The notes under the pieces are model-generated. The model saw nothing but the letters and a program-made list of their open reading frames with translations. It was not told where the DNA came from and ran no database searches. A DNA stretch of 64,000 nucleotides from Microbacterium sp. HD4P20 (GTDB lineage Bacteria > Actinomycetota > Actinomycetes > Actinomycetales > Microbacteriaceae): assembly GCF_019449275.2 (NCBI RefSeq), contig NZ_JAHZQZ020000014.1, forward strand, positions 124,001 through 188,000, in the 5' to 3' direction. The position numbers and the translations under genes are program-made. This document shows positions 1 through 9,577 of this stretch, in pieces (the stretch's first letter is position 1; the number at the start of each line of letters is the position of its first letter).

Positions 1-1814
1 TCACGGCCCCGACGGGTGTCCTCGGGCTGCTGTCCCATGTCCTGGTGGCCGATGATCTCGAAGCCGCCCGCGGCACCGTCGCCGCGCTGACCGGTTCGGA
101 ACGCGGCGGGCTGGTCACCGTGGTGACACGCGCCGGGGAGGTGTACACCGAGCACTCGCTGCGGGCTGGGGCCGGAGCATCCCGCTCGCGTCTCGAGCTC
201 GCCGCCGAGAGGGATGCCGCGGCCGACCGCCGCGACGAGATCACGGTGATCGCGGACTCGCTCCGCGAGGCGCTGGGGGAGGCCACCCTCGAGCTCGAGA
301 CGGCGCGCCAGCGCACCAAGACGGCTCTGACGACTCTGCGCGAGCATGACGCGGCTCTGGCCGCCCACGCCGAGCAGGTCAACCGTGCGACCGTCCGTCA
401 CGAGGCGGCCGTCGCGGAGTGCGAGCGCCTCGCCTCCGGGGTCGCGCAGGCGGCCCTCGCCGTGGAAGATGCCGAGTCGGCCGCCCGGTCGGCCGATGAT
501 CAGTTGAACGCCGCCCTCGAGGCCCCGCGGCCGATGCTCGACGCGTCTTCGCGCGACGGTCTGCTCGCCGCGCTCGAGGAGGCGCGTGACGGTGAGATGC
601 GCGCGCGCCTGGAGGTCGAGACGCTGCGCGAGCGCATCCGCGCCGGCGAGGCGCGCGTGCTGGCCCTGCAGCGCCAGCGTGAACGCGAGAAGGAAGCCGC
701 TGCGGAGGCTGCCCGGCGAGCCGTCGTGCGCCGGGCCCAGCGCGAGATCGCAGCGGGTGTGGCAGGCCAGCTCCCGGCGGTGATCGACTCGGTCGATCGT
801 TCCCTCGCCCAATCCCGGGCGGAGCTGGCCGCGGCCGAATCCGAGCGCACCGCCCTCACCGCCGAGCTGAGCGAGTTGCGCAGCCAGGAGGCGGGGGTGC
901 GTGAGCGGCTCGCCGGCCTCACCGAGAGCGTCCACAGTCTCGAGCTGCAGATTCACGAGAAGCGACTGCACGTCAGCGGGCTACTCGAGCGGGTGCACTC
1001 CGAACTCGGCCTCGACGAAAACATTCTCGTCTCGGAATATGGTCCCGATCAGCCCGTTCCCCTGGAGACGGGGGCCACCACGGGAGTCGGTGACGACGCC
1101 CTCGGCGGATCGCCCCCGTCTGACGCGGCGAACCCCCCGACCGTGCCGTATGACCGTGCACAGCAGCGCCGGCGCCTGCAGGAGGCGGAGCGAAAGCTCG
1201 GGCAGCTGGGGCGGGTCAACCCTCTCGCGCTCGAGGAGTTCGAGGCACTCGAGCAGCGCCACAAGTTCATGACCGAGCAGCTGGCCGATCTGACCCAGAC
1301 CCGCAAGGATCTACTCACGATCATCGACGAGCTCGACGAGCGGATGCAGACGATCTTCCTCGCGGCGTTCGAGGACACGAAGAACGCCTTCGGCGAGGTG
1401 TTCCCGATCCTGTTCCCCGGCGGGACGGGCAGCATCTCGCTCACCGATCCGGACTCGCCACTGACCACCGGCATCGAAGTCGCCGTCCGCCCCGTAGGGA
1501 AGAAGATCGAGCGGCTCTCGCTGCTCTCGGGCGGTGAGCGGTCGCTGGCCGCTGTCGCCCTCCTGACGGCGATCTTCAAAGCGCGGCCGAGCCCGTTCTA
1601 CATCCTCGACGAGGTCGAGGCGGCGCTCGACGATGCCAACCTCGGCCGCCTGCTGGGTGTGTTCGAGCAGCTCCGCGTCTCGAGCCAGCTGATCGTCATC
1701 ACGCACCAGAAGCGCACGATGGAGATCGCCGACGCGCTGTACGGCGTCTCGATGCGGCAGGACGGAGTCTCGGCCGTCGTCGGGCAGCGCATCGTCGAGC
1801 GCGTCGCGAGCTGA
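1..1814 (+). CDS. smc: Chromosome segregation ATPase SMC, C-terminal part (gene cut by window start)
   Basis: The reading frame is open from base 3, so the 5' part of the gene lies outside the window; about 603 residues are visible. They start near the end of the hinge, run through a long Ala/Glu/Arg-rich coiled coil, and end in the C-terminal ABC ATPase half. That half has the signature LSGGERSL, Walker B FYILDEVEAALDD and the switch ITHQKRTME. A low-complexity Pro/Gly/Thr insert (bases about 1050-1150) interrupts the coil just before the head. SMC dimers with ScpAB condense and segregate the chromosome. ftsY lies 1.3 kb downstream, and smc-ftsY linkage is common in bacteria. Identity is secure from the head motifs; only completeness is unknown. 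Confidence 0.95.
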   Translation, partial: TAPTGVLGLLSHVLVADDLEAARGTVAALTGSERGGLVTVVTRAGEVYTEHSLRAGAGASRSRLELAAERDAAADRRDEITVIADSLREALGEATLELETARQRTKTALTTLREHDAALAAHAEQVNRATVRHEAAVAECERLASGVAQAALAVEDAESAARSADDQLNAALEAPRPMLDASSRDGLLAALEEARDGEMRARLEVETLRERIRAGEARVLALQRQREREKEAAAEAARRAVVRRAQREIAAGVAGQLPAVIDSVDRSLAQSRAELAAAESERTALTAELSELRSQEAGVRERLAGLTESVHSLELQIHEKRLHVSGLLERVHSELGLDENILVSEYGPDQPVPLETGATTGVGDDALGGSPPSDAANPPTVPYDRAQQRRRLQEAERKLGQLGRVNPLALEEFEALEQRHKFMTEQLADLTQTRKDLLTIIDELDERMQTIFLAAFEDTKNAFGEVFPILFPGGTGSISLTDPDSPLTTGIEVAVRPVGKKIERLSLLSGGERSLAAVALLTAIFKARPSPFYILDEVEAALDDANLGRLLGVFEQLRVSSQLIVITHQKRTMEIADALYGVSMRQDGVSAVVGQRIVERVAS

Positions 1815-1821
1815 GCCGCCA

Positions 1822-3036
1822 TCATCCCGCTCCGAGCACGATCGAGCCGCGCAGGAAGGGTGGCAGATGCCAGCCGTGGGTCACAGAGCACGTGCGCGCC
1901 GTCGGGATCGCCGCGAACCCGGTCAAGTGCCCGCCCGCGAAGAACTCCTGCTGCGGGGTGAGATCAAGCGGTGGCGGAACCAAAGAGTGCGGGATGAGCG
2001 TCGCCAGTGCGCTCCACCGCTGCGGCGGCATGTAGTGCGAGAGGAAGGTCGTCACGAAGTCCGCGGCGAGCGGTCTCATGAGACTGCAAGGACCGCGGAA
2101 CGCTCGGCCACACGTCGTCGAGCCTTCCCGGAAGTAGTCGAAGTGCTCGCCGTCGCGGAAGGCGACGTGGTGCACGGCACCGCGCGGCTGCGCCAGGATC
2201 GCCGCCGCCGGTCCGCTCAGCTGAGCGAACAGATCACTCTGCCCGGTGCCCCAGGCGAACAGCGTCGCGAAGTCGAGATCGAGCGGCCGAGGCGGGTTCG
2301 GCGGCCACTCCATCCAGCCGCCGCTGAGAGACGCGAACGCCGAGATAGACCCCTGGGCTTGCAGATGCTCTGCCACGGCACCGCCCAGCAATGCGCCCCA
2401 CGAGTGGCCGACGACGCCGGTCATCGGCCGGGGCATCAGCTCGGCGCGGTGCTCCCACTGCGTCCGCAGCCACGTCAGGGCTGATGTTGCGACATCGAAG
2501 TCGGCGTCGGCCCCGCCACCGAACGGCGGAGTGCTGGAGAGCTTCGGGACGATGACGACATAGCCGCTTCGAGCGAGCTGCATGGGCACCAGATCCCACT
2601 TGAGGTAGTGCTCCGGCTCGGCGCACTGCCCGTGGAGGAACAGCACGACGGGATAGCGACCGACCCCGGTGAGCATCTGCGCGTCCTGCGGCGACCCATC
2701 GACGGACGGGTAGAAGACGCGGACCGGGCCCGGCAGTCCGTCCGCCGTGCCATGGTCGGCGTGTCCGTAGAACACCGGTGCGAGCACGCTCGGCTGCCAC
2801 TGCGGCGACTCACCGGGATGCACGACTCCCGTGACGGGTGCACGCACATCGCGCAGTGCACCCAGGATCCGTTCCATGCCGGCGCGCCCATCGCTCTCGA
2901 AGCCGAGCTCCTGGAGGACTGCCCCTGCGCGATCGGGGCGGCGTGCCAGACCGCGGGCAAGACGCAGGAGCTCCAGCACATCGGCCTGCGCGCGCGCATC
3001 ATCCGCGCCGCGCAGCGCCTCCGGGTTCTCGTCCAT
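1822..3036 (-). CDS. Alpha/beta hydrolase, chlorophyllase/PAF-acetylhydrolase-like
   Basis: A 404-residue protein that starts at an ATG preceded by GGAGG (minus strand). It has an oxyanion-loop HG motif near residue 135 and a nucleophile elbow G-H-S-W-G at 210-214 (Ser212), with likely acid and His further downstream (DGEHFDYF region). There is no signal peptide or membrane segment, so it should be cytoplasmic. These features fit the large alpha/beta hydrolase group that includes chlorophyllase- and PAF-acetylhydrolase-like enzymes; the substrate cannot be read from sequence. It is transcribed against smc (7 bases apart, convergent) and divergently from ftsY, so it is a single-gene insertion into the smc-ftsY pair. 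The open frame extends further upstream, but the RBS supports this start. Confidence 0.75.
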   Translation of the reverse strand: MDENPEALRGADDARAQADVLELLRLARGLARRPDRAGAVLQELGFESDGRAGMERILGALRDVRAPVTGVVHPGESPQWQPSVLAPVFYGHADHGTADGLPGPVRVFYPSVDGSPQDAQMLTGVGRYPVVLFLHGQCAEPEHYLKWDLVPMQLARSGYVVIVPKLSSTPPFGGGADADFDVATSALTWLRTQWEHRAELMPRPMTGVVGHSWGALLGGAVAEHLQAQGSISAFASLSGGWMEWPPNPPRPLDLDFATLFAWGTGQSDLFAQLSGPAAAILAQPRGAVHHVAFRDGEHFDYFREGSTTCGRAFRGPCSLMRPLAADFVTTFLSHYMPPQRWSALATLIPHSLVPPPLDLTPQQEFFAGGHLTGFAAIPTARTCSVTHGWHLPPFLRGSIVLGAG

Positions 3037-3145
3037 CGGGTTTCCTCCGCTCGGCAGTGAGGTGGCTGTGTCTCCGCAGGGGAGAGGCCTCGCGGGGGCG
3101 GGGTGATACGTCGGCGGGCGTCGCCCGGAACCGTAGGCTGGTCGC

Positions 3146-4018
3146 ATGGCTGAGAGTTCCTGGTCGCTCGGGCGCGCGCTGCGCGGGATGTTCGTCAAAC
3201 CCACGATCGACGAGACGACATGGGAGGATCTCGAATCTGCGCTCCTCACGGCCGACTTCGGCCCCGACATCACCGAGCGCATCGTCGACGAGCTGCGCGA
3301 GAAGGTCGAGAAGTTCCGCACGACCGACCCGCGCGACCTGCAGCGCATGCTCAAAGAGACGCTGGAGGAGCATTTCGCCAAGTTCGACACCACGCTGCGG
3401 CTCACCGAGCGCCCCGCCGTGGTGCTGGTGGTCGGCGTGAACGGTGTGGGCAAGACGACGACCATCGGCAAGTTCGCGAAGTTCCTGCAGCGCTACGGGC
3501 GTTCGGTGGTCGTCGGTGCGGCCGATACCTTCCGCGCCGCCGCCGTCGACCAGCTCGCCACGTGGGCAGAGCGAGGCGGAGCGGCGATCGTGCGGCCCCA
3601 GCAGGAAGGCCAGGATCCGGCATCCGTCGCGTTCCAGACCATCGACTACGCCAAGCGCACGGGTACCGAGATCGTCCTGGTCGACACTGCCGGGCGGCTG
3701 CACACCAAGGGCGGGCTCATGGACGAGCTGACCAAGATCCGCCGCGTGATCGAGAAGCAGGCGCCCATCAGCGAAGTGCTGCTCGTGCTCGACGCCACCA
3801 CGGGGCAGAACGGCGTCATGCAGGCCCAGGCGTTCCTCGAGCACGCGGGGGTCACCGGGCTCGTCCTGACCAAGCTCGACGGGTCGGCGAAGGGCGGTTT
3901 CGTGCTCGCCGTGCAGGAGCGAACCGGCATCCCCGTCAAGCTCCTCGGGCAGGGTGAGGGCATCGGCGACCTCACCGGTTTCACGCCGCACGTGTTCGCG
4001 GCTTCGCTCGTTGATTGA
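3146..4018 (+). CDS. ftsY: Signal recognition particle receptor FtsY
   Basis: 290 residues consisting of the NG GTPase domain only; the acidic N-terminal A domain of enterobacterial FtsY is absent, as is usual for short actinobacterial forms. Visible motifs are the P-loop GVNGVGKT (97-104), the SRP-family insertion around DTFRAAA, DTAGR (180-184) and TKLDGSAKGG (242-251). FtsY docks the SRP-ribosome complex at the membrane and its GTPase pairs with Ffh, which is encoded 3.4 kb downstream. A TAGGCT box at 3134-3139 lies exactly six bases before the ATG with no Shine-Dalgarno sequence, so the mRNA is probably leaderless. Confidence 0.97.
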   Translation: MAESSWSLGRALRGMFVKPTIDETTWEDLESALLTADFGPDITERIVDELREKVEKFRTTDPRDLQRMLKETLEEHFAKFDTTLRLTERPAVVLVVGVNGVGKTTTIGKFAKFLQRYGRSVVVGAADTFRAAAVDQLATWAERGGAAIVRPQQEGQDPASVAFQTIDYAKRTGTEIVLVDTAGRLHTKGGLMDELTKIRRVIEKQAPISEVLLVLDATTGQNGVMQAQAFLEHAGVTGLVLTKLDGSAKGGFVLAVQERTGIPVKLLGQGEGIGDLTGFTPHVFAASLVD

Positions 4019-4095
4019 GCCGCCCGGGGGCACCGCTTCGCGCTCCGCGCGGCGCGGGGTATCGCGTGCGCGCCCGGGTGCGGTTTCATAGGAGC

Positions 4096-4596
4096 ATGGC
4101 GATCGAGCACGACTACTTCGGACTCCTCGAGTCGGGACCGGACGGATCGATCTTCTGGTCCGAGAACGTCGAACTGGGGGATCAGTCCGTGACGGTGGAC
4201 CTCACCGCACCCGACCAGGACGACGTGTCGGAAGCGGCGCTGGATGTCGCGGCCGGTCTGATCTCGTCGCTGGAGGCGATCGACCGCAGCGCGCGCAACG
4301 CGATGGTCAACGAGCTCAGCGACCGCACCAGCGAGGTGACCGAGTACATCCTGCAGCAGCAGGAGTCGTTCGGCGAAGCGCTGGACGATGCGCTCGTCGA
4401 CATCTCGGGCGACGTCCAGATCGACGTCATCCGCTCGCTTCAGCTGATGAGCATGACGATCCTCGCCGACGAGCACGGCGGATCCGATCCTTTCGCGGTG
4501 CTCGAGTACGCGCTCGATCCCGACGCCACCGATGACGTGCTGCTGGTCAACCTCGGATCCGACGGCGACGTGCTGTCGGTGACCAGCGCGGACTGA
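4096..4596 (+). CDS. DUF2004-like protein of unknown function
   Basis: 166 residues. I chose the ATG at 4096 because AGGAG lies just upstream; a longer reading from 4015 would overlap the ftsY stop and has no RBS. The protein is acidic (many Asp/Glu) with no membrane segment or signal. Its start, with F-G-x-L followed by a Trp about 13 residues later and an acidic strand-rich stretch, resembles DUF2004 proteins of unknown role. The central part is predicted helical (SSLEAIDRSARNAM...). It lies between ftsY and the convergent lipA gene. The family assignment is from memory of the pattern and needs a profile search. Confidence 0.6.
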   Translation: MAIEHDYFGLLESGPDGSIFWSENVELGDQSVTVDLTAPDQDDVSEAALDVAAGLISSLEAIDRSARNAMVNELSDRTSEVTEYILQQQESFGEALDDALVDISGDVQIDVIRSLQLMSMTILADEHGGSDPFAVLEYALDPDATDDVLLVNLGSDGDVLSVTSAD

Positions 4597-4616
4597 ACCG
4601 GGGCGAAGCCGGTCCG

Positions 4617-5645
4617 CTACACGGCCTGCGCGAAACCTCGCTCGACGTGCACGTCCTCGGCGATATGCGCCAGATGCGTGGGGATATCGAGCCCTTTCGA
4701 CACCATCGACTGCGCCCATAGGCGCCCGGCGCGATACGAGGAGCGCACGAGTGGCCCGGCGAGCACGCCGAGGAAACCGATGCGCTCGGCCTCGTCCTTG
4801 AACTCGACGAACTCCTGCGGCTTGACCCACCGCGCGACCGGCAGATGCCGGGGCGTCGGCCGCAGGTACTGCGTGATCGTGATGATGTCGGTTCCGGCGT
4901 CGTGCAGGTCCTGCAGCGCCTGCACGACCTCCTCGGGTTCCTCCCCCATGCCGAGGATGAGGTTCGACTTCGTGATCAGTCCCGCATCGCGTGCTTGCGT
5001 CAGAACGTCGAGTGAGCGCTCGTAGCGGAACGCGGGACGGATGCGCTTGAAGATGCGCGGCACGGTCTCGACGTTGTGGGCGAAAACCTCGGGCCGCGAG
5101 TCGAAGACCTCGCCCAGCAGGGCAGGGTCACCGTTGAAGTCGGTCGCCAGGATCTCAACCCCGGTGTTCGGGTTCTGCGCGTGGATCTGGCGGACCGTCT
5201 CGGCGTGCAGCCATGCGCCGCCGTCGGGCAGATCGTCGCGCGCGACGCCGGTGACGGTGGCGTACCGCAGATTCATGCGCACGACGCTCTCAGCGACACG
5301 GCGCGGCTCGTCGACGTCGTAGTCTGCCGGCTTGCCGGTGTCGATCTGGCAGAAGTCGCACCGCCGCGTGCACTGCGAGCCGCCGATGAGGAACGTCGCC
5401 TCGCGGTCCTCCCAGCACTCGTAGATGTTGGGGCAGCCCGCCTCCTGGCACACCGTGTGCAGGTCCTCGGTCTTCACCAGCGAGTGCAGAGCCTGATACT
5501 CGGGGCCCATCTTCGCCTTCGTCTTGATCCACTCGGGTTTGCGCTCGATGGGGGTCTGCGCGTTGCGCACCTCCAGGCGCAGCAGCTTGCGGCCCTCAGG
5601 ACCGCTCGCGGGCGTCGAGGCCTGACCGGGTCCGCAGGCGCTCAT
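4617..5645 (-). CDS. lipA: Lipoyl synthase
   Basis: 342 residues. It is a radical-SAM enzyme that inserts two sulfurs into protein-bound octanoyl groups to make lipoyl cofactors. Both iron-sulfur sites are visible: the LipA-specific auxiliary cluster cysteines at 66, 71 and 77 (C-x4-C-x5-C) and the radical-SAM CxxxCxxC cysteines at 92, 96 and 99. The C-terminal LipA motif region (RSSYRAG) is present. The start ATG overlaps the lipB stop as ATGA, so the two are translationally coupled, with lipB first and lipA second. Together they supply lipoate for 2-oxoacid dehydrogenases and the glycine cleavage system. Confidence 0.97.
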   Translation of the reverse strand: MSACGPGQASTPASGPEGRKLLRLEVRNAQTPIERKPEWIKTKAKMGPEYQALHSLVKTEDLHTVCQEAGCPNIYECWEDREATFLIGGSQCTRRCDFCQIDTGKPADYDVDEPRRVAESVVRMNLRYATVTGVARDDLPDGGAWLHAETVRQIHAQNPNTGVEILATDFNGDPALLGEVFDSRPEVFAHNVETVPRIFKRIRPAFRYERSLDVLTQARDAGLITKSNLILGMGEEPEEVVQALQDLHDAGTDIITITQYLRPTPRHLPVARWVKPQEFVEFKDEAERIGFLGVLAGPLVRSSYRAGRLWAQSMVSKGLDIPTHLAHIAEDVHVERGFAQAV

Positions 5646-6280
5646 GCCGGCACCGCCGCGAAGTCGGCTTCGAACACGCGTGAGACGGTGGCGATCACAT
5701 CCCGTGGGGAGATCTCGGCGCCGACCACCTCGCTGATGGTCGTCACCCCGGCATCCGTGATCCCGCACGGGATGATGCCGCGGAAGCCGGCGAGGGAGTT
5801 GTCGCAGTTGACGGCGAACCCATGCATCGTGACGCCCTTCTCGACCCGGACGCCGATCGCGGCCACCTTGTCTTCTGACAGTGGTCGACGCACCCACACG
5901 CCGCTGCGGCCGTCGACCTGATAGCCGTCCACGCCGTGGGCGTGCAGCGCTTCGATGAGCAGGCGCTCGATGCGGCGCACGTGGGCGACGACGTCGACGG
6001 GTTCGGGCAGGCGGACGATCGGATAGCCGACGAGCTGCCCGGGACCGTGCCAGGTGATCTTGCCCCCGCGGTCGACGTCGATGACGGGCGTGCCGTCGGT
6101 GGGTCGCTCGTGCGCCTCGGTGCGCTTTCCGGCCGTGTAGACGGCTTCGTGCTCGAGCAGCAGCAGCGTGTCGGGGCGCTCACCGGCGACGACGCCGGCG
6201 TGCACGCGGCGCTGCAGGTCCCATCCGTCGAGGTACGGCACGAGGTCGGGCGCGAGGCCGACCGTCTGGATCTCGAGCAT
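5642..6280 (-). CDS. lipB: Lipoyl(octanoyl) transferase
   Basis: About 212 residues. LipB moves octanoate from acyl carrier protein to lipoyl domains, making the substrate for LipA. The family signature [12 protein letters not shown] (71-82), the conserved Lys138 (K-V-A-A-I-G) and the catalytic Cys172 in I-P-C-G-I are all present. Two adjacent ATG codons (6283 and 6280) are possible starts; AAGGAG lies 1 base before the first and 4 before the second, so I prefer 6280. It is the first gene of the lipB-lipA pair and is divergent from the TetR/VOC gene. Confidence 0.95.
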   Translation of the reverse strand: MLEIQTVGLAPDLVPYLDGWDLQRRVHAGVVAGERPDTLLLLEHEAVYTAGKRTEAHERPTDGTPVIDVDRGGKITWHGPGQLVGYPIVRLPEPVDVVAHVRRIERLLIEALHAHGVDGYQVDGRSGVWVRRPLSEDKVAAIGVRVEKGVTMHGFAVNCDNSLAGFRGIIPCGITDAGVTTISEVVGAEISPRDVIATVSRVFEADFAAVPA

Positions 6281-6380
6281 CATGCTCCTTCGCTTGTGGC
6301 GATTGGTGGATCGCGTCCAACAATACCCCCGACGGCGGGAGTCGGATGCTGTGAGCCGGCGTGCCCGGTAGCGTGGCGAC

Positions 6381-7376
6381 GTGACCAACAGCGGACGCGT
6401 GGGACGACCCAAAGCCTCGTCGAGGGAGACTCTCGCCGAGGCCGCGTGCGAGCTCTTCCTCGAGCAGGGATTCGAGGACACCTCCATCGCCGACATCACC
6501 AGCCGAGCCGGCGTCAGTCGCTCGAGCTTCTTCAACTACTTCTCGTCGAAGTCCGACATCCTCTGGGCCGGGCTGGACGACCGCATCGCCGCCTTCGAGC
6601 AGCTCCTCGCGGAGGAGGACGGGAAGCGCGCCGCCTCGGGCGTGCGAGCCCACGTGCTCGCCATCGCCAAGGACTTCGCGCCCGACAGTCTGGCGCTGGG
6701 CATCGTCAACGCTGCCGCCATGGGGCTGGCTCCCGAGCTCGAACGCGAGGCATCCGTCCGGCGTTCGCGGATCCTGCGGGCGGTGACGGAGTACCTCGTG
6801 CGCGGCGGTGCCGACCGGCTCCATGCCGAGGTCGCGGGTGCCGCATGGGGCGGCGCCGTGCTGGCGGCCATCGAGGCCTGGGCGCACGACGGTGCGGGCA
6901 TGACCTCTCTCGAACGGTTCCTGACGCGTGCGGCGGACGCGGCGGCGTCGGTGTCCGTGCCGCTGGTCGCCGGCTCGGTGCACCAGCTCCGGGTGGTCGT
7001 GCGCGCGCCGGACTTCGAGGACGCGCTGAGCTTCTACCGCGATGTCGTGGGCATGCCGCTGAGCGAGGCCTACGAGGCGGACGGCGGGGCCCGGGTCGCG
7101 ATCCTCGACGCCGGCCGCGCGACGCTCGAGCTGTCCAATCCCGCGCAGGTCGACTTCATCGATCGCGTCGAGACCGATGGGGATGCCCCGAGCGAGCGCA
7201 TCCGCCTCGCGTTCGAGGTCGACGACACCACCGCGGCGTCGCGACGCCTCGCTGACGCGGGAGCTGAGGTGGAGGCATCCGCTCGCGAGACGCCCTGGCG
7301 CTCGATCAATGCCCGCCTGCGCGGCCCGGCAGGGCTGCAGGTGACGCTGTTCCAAGAACTCGGACCGGCGGACTGA
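6381..7376 (+). CDS. TetR-family repressor fused to a glyoxalase/VOC domain
   Basis: 331 residues in one uninterrupted frame. Residues about 14-60 are a TetR DNA-binding domain (helix-turn-helix at 34-55, with F-F-N-Y-F-S-S-K-S) and about 65-190 are the helical ligand-binding part. Residues about 200-326 are a complete VOC/glyoxalase-type fold ([12 protein letters not shown]... [10 protein letters not shown] ... [10 protein letters not shown] ... [11 protein letters not shown]). Ordinary TetR proteins end near 190-200 residues, so the VOC domain is an addition. The VOC part could be an enzyme acting on the regulator's ligand or an extra sensor; this is inference. The start is GTG, with TAGCGT at 6369-6374 and a six-base gap, suggesting a leaderless message. 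Confidence 0.85.
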   Translation: MTNSGRVGRPKASSRETLAEAACELFLEQGFEDTSIADITSRAGVSRSSFFNYFSSKSDILWAGLDDRIAAFEQLLAEEDGKRAASGVRAHVLAIAKDFAPDSLALGIVNAAAMGLAPELEREASVRRSRILRAVTEYLVRGGADRLHAEVAGAAWGGAVLAAIEAWAHDGAGMTSLERFLTRAADAAASVSVPLVAGSVHQLRVVVRAPDFEDALSFYRDVVGMPLSEAYEADGGARVAILDAGRATLELSNPAQVDFIDRVETDGDAPSERIRLAFEVDDTTAASRRLADAGAEVEASARETPWRSINARLRGPAGLQVTLFQELGPAD

Positions 7377-7405
7377 CGTTTTCGCTCGCGTAGAATCGGG
7401 GGATC

Positions 7406-8965
7406 ATGGCGACTTTCGGCACTCTCTCCGACCGGCTCACCGAGACCTTCCGCAACCTCCGCAAGAAGGGGCAGCTCACGCCCGCGGACGTCGACGGCAC
7501 CGTCCGCGAGATCCGGCGCGCGCTGCTGGACGCGGACGTGGCGCTGCCGGTCGTCAAGGACTTCACCGCGAAGGTGCGCGAGCGGGCACTGGGCGACGAG
7601 GTCAACCGGGCACTCAACCCGGCGCAGCAGGTCGTGCAGATCGTCAATGAGGAGCTCGTGGCGATCCTCGGCGGCGAGCAGCGCCGCCTGCAGTTCGCGA
7701 AGAACCCACCGACGGTGATCATGCTCGCGGGACTGCAGGGCTCGGGAAAGACGACATTCGCCGGCAAGCTCGCGCACCAGCTCGAGAAGGACGGCCATAC
7801 GCCGCTCCTCGTCGCCGCCGATCTGCAGCGGCCGAACGCGGTCAACCAGCTGCAGGTCGTTGCCGAGCGCGCCGGTGCCGCGATCTACGCCCCCGAACCG
7901 GGCAATGGCGTCGGAGACCCGGTGCGCGTCGCACGCGACGGCGTCGAGGTCGCCCGCCGCCAGCAGCACGACGTCGTGATCATCGACACCGCGGGCCGCC
8001 TCGGCGTCGACGCCGAGCTCATGAAGCAGGCAGCCGACATCCGCAAGGCCACCGAGCCGGATGAGGTGCTGTTCGTCATCGACGCGATGATCGGACAGGA
8101 TGCCGTCAACACGGCCAAGGCCTTCCAGGATGGGGTCGACTTCACCGGGGTGGTGCTCTCGAAGCTCGACGGCGACGCCCGAGGTGGCGCTGCACTGTCG
8201 GTCGCGTCGGTCACCGGCCGGCCCATCATCTACGCGTCCACCGGTGAAGGCCTCGACGACCTCGAGGCGTTCCACCCCGACCGCATGGCGTCGCGCATCC
8301 TCGACCTGGGCGACATCCTGACCCTCATCGAGCAGGCCCAGCAGGCCTTCGACGAGGAAGAGGCGATGAAGGTCGCCGAGAAGCTCGCCAGCGAGACCTT
8401 CACGCTCGAGGACTTCCTCGAGCAGATGCAGCAGATGAAGAAGATGGGCTCCATGAAGAAGATGCTCGGGATGCTCCCGGGCATGGGGTCCATGAAGGAT
8501 CAGCTCGAGAACTTCGACGAGCGCGAGATCGACCGCACGGAGGCCATCATCCGGTCGATGACGCCGGGGGAGCGGCGCAACCCGAAGGTGCTCAACGGCT
8601 CGCGGCGCTTGCGCATCGCCCGGGGTTCCGGCATGACCGTGACGGACGTGAACCAGCTCGTGCAGCGCTTCGAGCAGGCCGCGAAGATGATGAAGACGGT
8701 CGCCCGCGGCGGCGTGCCGAACATTCCAGGAATGGGCCCGGTGCCCGGCGCCGGTCGTCCCGGTGCCTCATCCAAGCGGGGCAAGCAGCAGAAGGCGAAG
8801 GGATCGCGGTCCGGCAACCCCGCCAAGCGCGCGGCTGAGAACGCGGGCATCGCACAGACTCCGCAGGCTCCGACGGGATCCGGCTTCGGCTTGGGCGGCG
8901 CGTCGCAGGGCGCACCGAGCGAGGCCGATCTGGCTGAGCTGCAGAAGCTCCTCGGCCGCGGCTGA
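7406..8965 (+). CDS. ffh: Signal recognition particle protein Ffh
   Basis: 519 residues. N domain (1-95), G domain with P-loop GLQGSGKT (109-116), DTAGRLG and SKLDGDARGG, then a Met-rich M domain (about 310-440; runs such as QQMKKMGSMKKM and the SRP-RNA-binding SGMTVTDVNQLV). A Gly/Lys/Ala-rich tail makes the protein longer than the usual 450 or so residues. Ffh with 4.5S/SRP RNA brings nascent membrane proteins to FtsY. TAGAAT at 7391-7396 precedes the ATG by nine bases. The last 47 bases of the gene recur in degenerate form at 9726-9772, beyond a small accessory island. Confidence 0.97.
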   Translation: MATFGTLSDRLTETFRNLRKKGQLTPADVDGTVREIRRALLDADVALPVVKDFTAKVRERALGDEVNRALNPAQQVVQIVNEELVAILGGEQRRLQFAKNPPTVIMLAGLQGSGKTTFAGKLAHQLEKDGHTPLLVAADLQRPNAVNQLQVVAERAGAAIYAPEPGNGVGDPVRVARDGVEVARRQQHDVVIIDTAGRLGVDAELMKQAADIRKATEPDEVLFVIDAMIGQDAVNTAKAFQDGVDFTGVVLSKLDGDARGGAALSVASVTGRPIIYASTGEGLDDLEAFHPDRMASRILDLGDILTLIEQAQQAFDEEEAMKVAEKLASETFTLEDFLEQMQQMKKMGSMKKMLGMLPGMGSMKDQLENFDEREIDRTEAIIRSMTPGERRNPKVLNGSRRLRIARGSGMTVTDVNQLVQRFEQAAKMMKTVARGGVPNIPGMGPVPGAGRPGASSKRGKQQKAKGSRSGNPAKRAAENAGIAQTPQAPTGSGFGLGGASQGAPSEADLAELQKLLGRG

Positions 8966-9029
8966 CCTCCCGGTTCGGATGCTGAGGGGGCAGCGATGCC
9001 GCGGCGGGCGAAGCATCCGCCTCGGCCTG

Positions 9030-9108
9030 CGCGAAATCAGGTGATCTCACCGAGGTAGGACGATCTGCGCCGAATCGTCCTGCGCTCATGAAATCACCTG
9101 ATCTCGCG
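9030..9108. repeat. REP-like imperfect palindrome, copy A
   Basis: Outer arms 9030-9048 and 9090-9108 are inverted repeats matching at 17 of 19 positions (core ATCAGGTGAT / ATCACCTGAT). An inner stem, 9057-9064 with 9074-9081 (AGGACGAT / ATCGTCCT), is perfect around a nine-base loop. A transcript from either strand would fold into a long two-part hairpin. The stop codon and last residues of the neighbouring DUF559-like frame lie in its right arm. A second, related copy is at 9578-9654 in the same orientation. Confidence 0.85.
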
Positions 9109-9570
9109 AAGATGCAGGCGCTGGGCGATGGCCCTCAGAATCGTGTCGACCACGTGCTCCCACTGGAAGAACACCTGGGCATAGTCGAACCGCAGCACCG
9201 TGTAGCCCAGGAGTGCGAGTCGCGCGTCCGCTTCGAGATCGCGTCGACGCGCTGCCGCCGAACTGTGAAACTCGAAGCCGTCGAGCTGCACCAGCAACGA
9301 TCGGCCGATGACACCGTCGATCGCATGACCATCGATCCTCACCGGCTGCCGGACCTTCACGCCGACGAGGCGAAGGCCATGGACGAAGCGCGTCTCCAAG
9401 CCGGAGTCGGACAAATCCCCGGCGACCTGCGCGTATTCGGTGGCGGCTGAACTGCGCCACGCCACCCGCCGGAGCTCGACGAGGTTCACGTGCTTCGCGC
9501 GAATCGCCGACTCCCAGACAGCGAGTGCATCGCCCGGGCTGACGCATCGGGCCCCCGGGCATCCCGTCAT
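9094..9570 (-). CDS. DUF559 / Vsr-like endonuclease-fold protein, N-terminally truncated
   Basis: About 158 residues as drawn. The sequence matches the C-terminal half of the DUF559 (very-short-patch-repair-endonuclease-like) proteins common in actinobacteria: L-E-T-R-F, V-R-I-D-G-H-A-I-D-G-V-I-G, Q-L-D-G-F-E-F-H, R-R-D-L-E-A-D-A and Y-T-V-L-R-F-D-Y. From family knowledge full-length members are nearer 280-300 residues with an N-terminal helical/AbiEi-like part, which is missing here. The open frame can be read back to 9657, but that extension is encoded by palindrome copy B, and the C-terminus is encoded by copy A. No RBS is clear. I read it as a remnant, possibly a pseudogene, stranded between two repeats. 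Confidence 0.55.
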   Translation of the reverse strand: MTGCPGARCVSPGDALAVWESAIRAKHVNLVELRRVAWRSSAATEYAQVAGDLSDSGLETRFVHGLRLVGVKVRQPVRIDGHAIDGVIGRSLLVQLDGFEFHSSAAARRRDLEADARLALLGYTVLRFDYAQVFFQWEHVVDTILRAIAQRLHLREIR

Positions 9571-9577
9571 CACCGTC

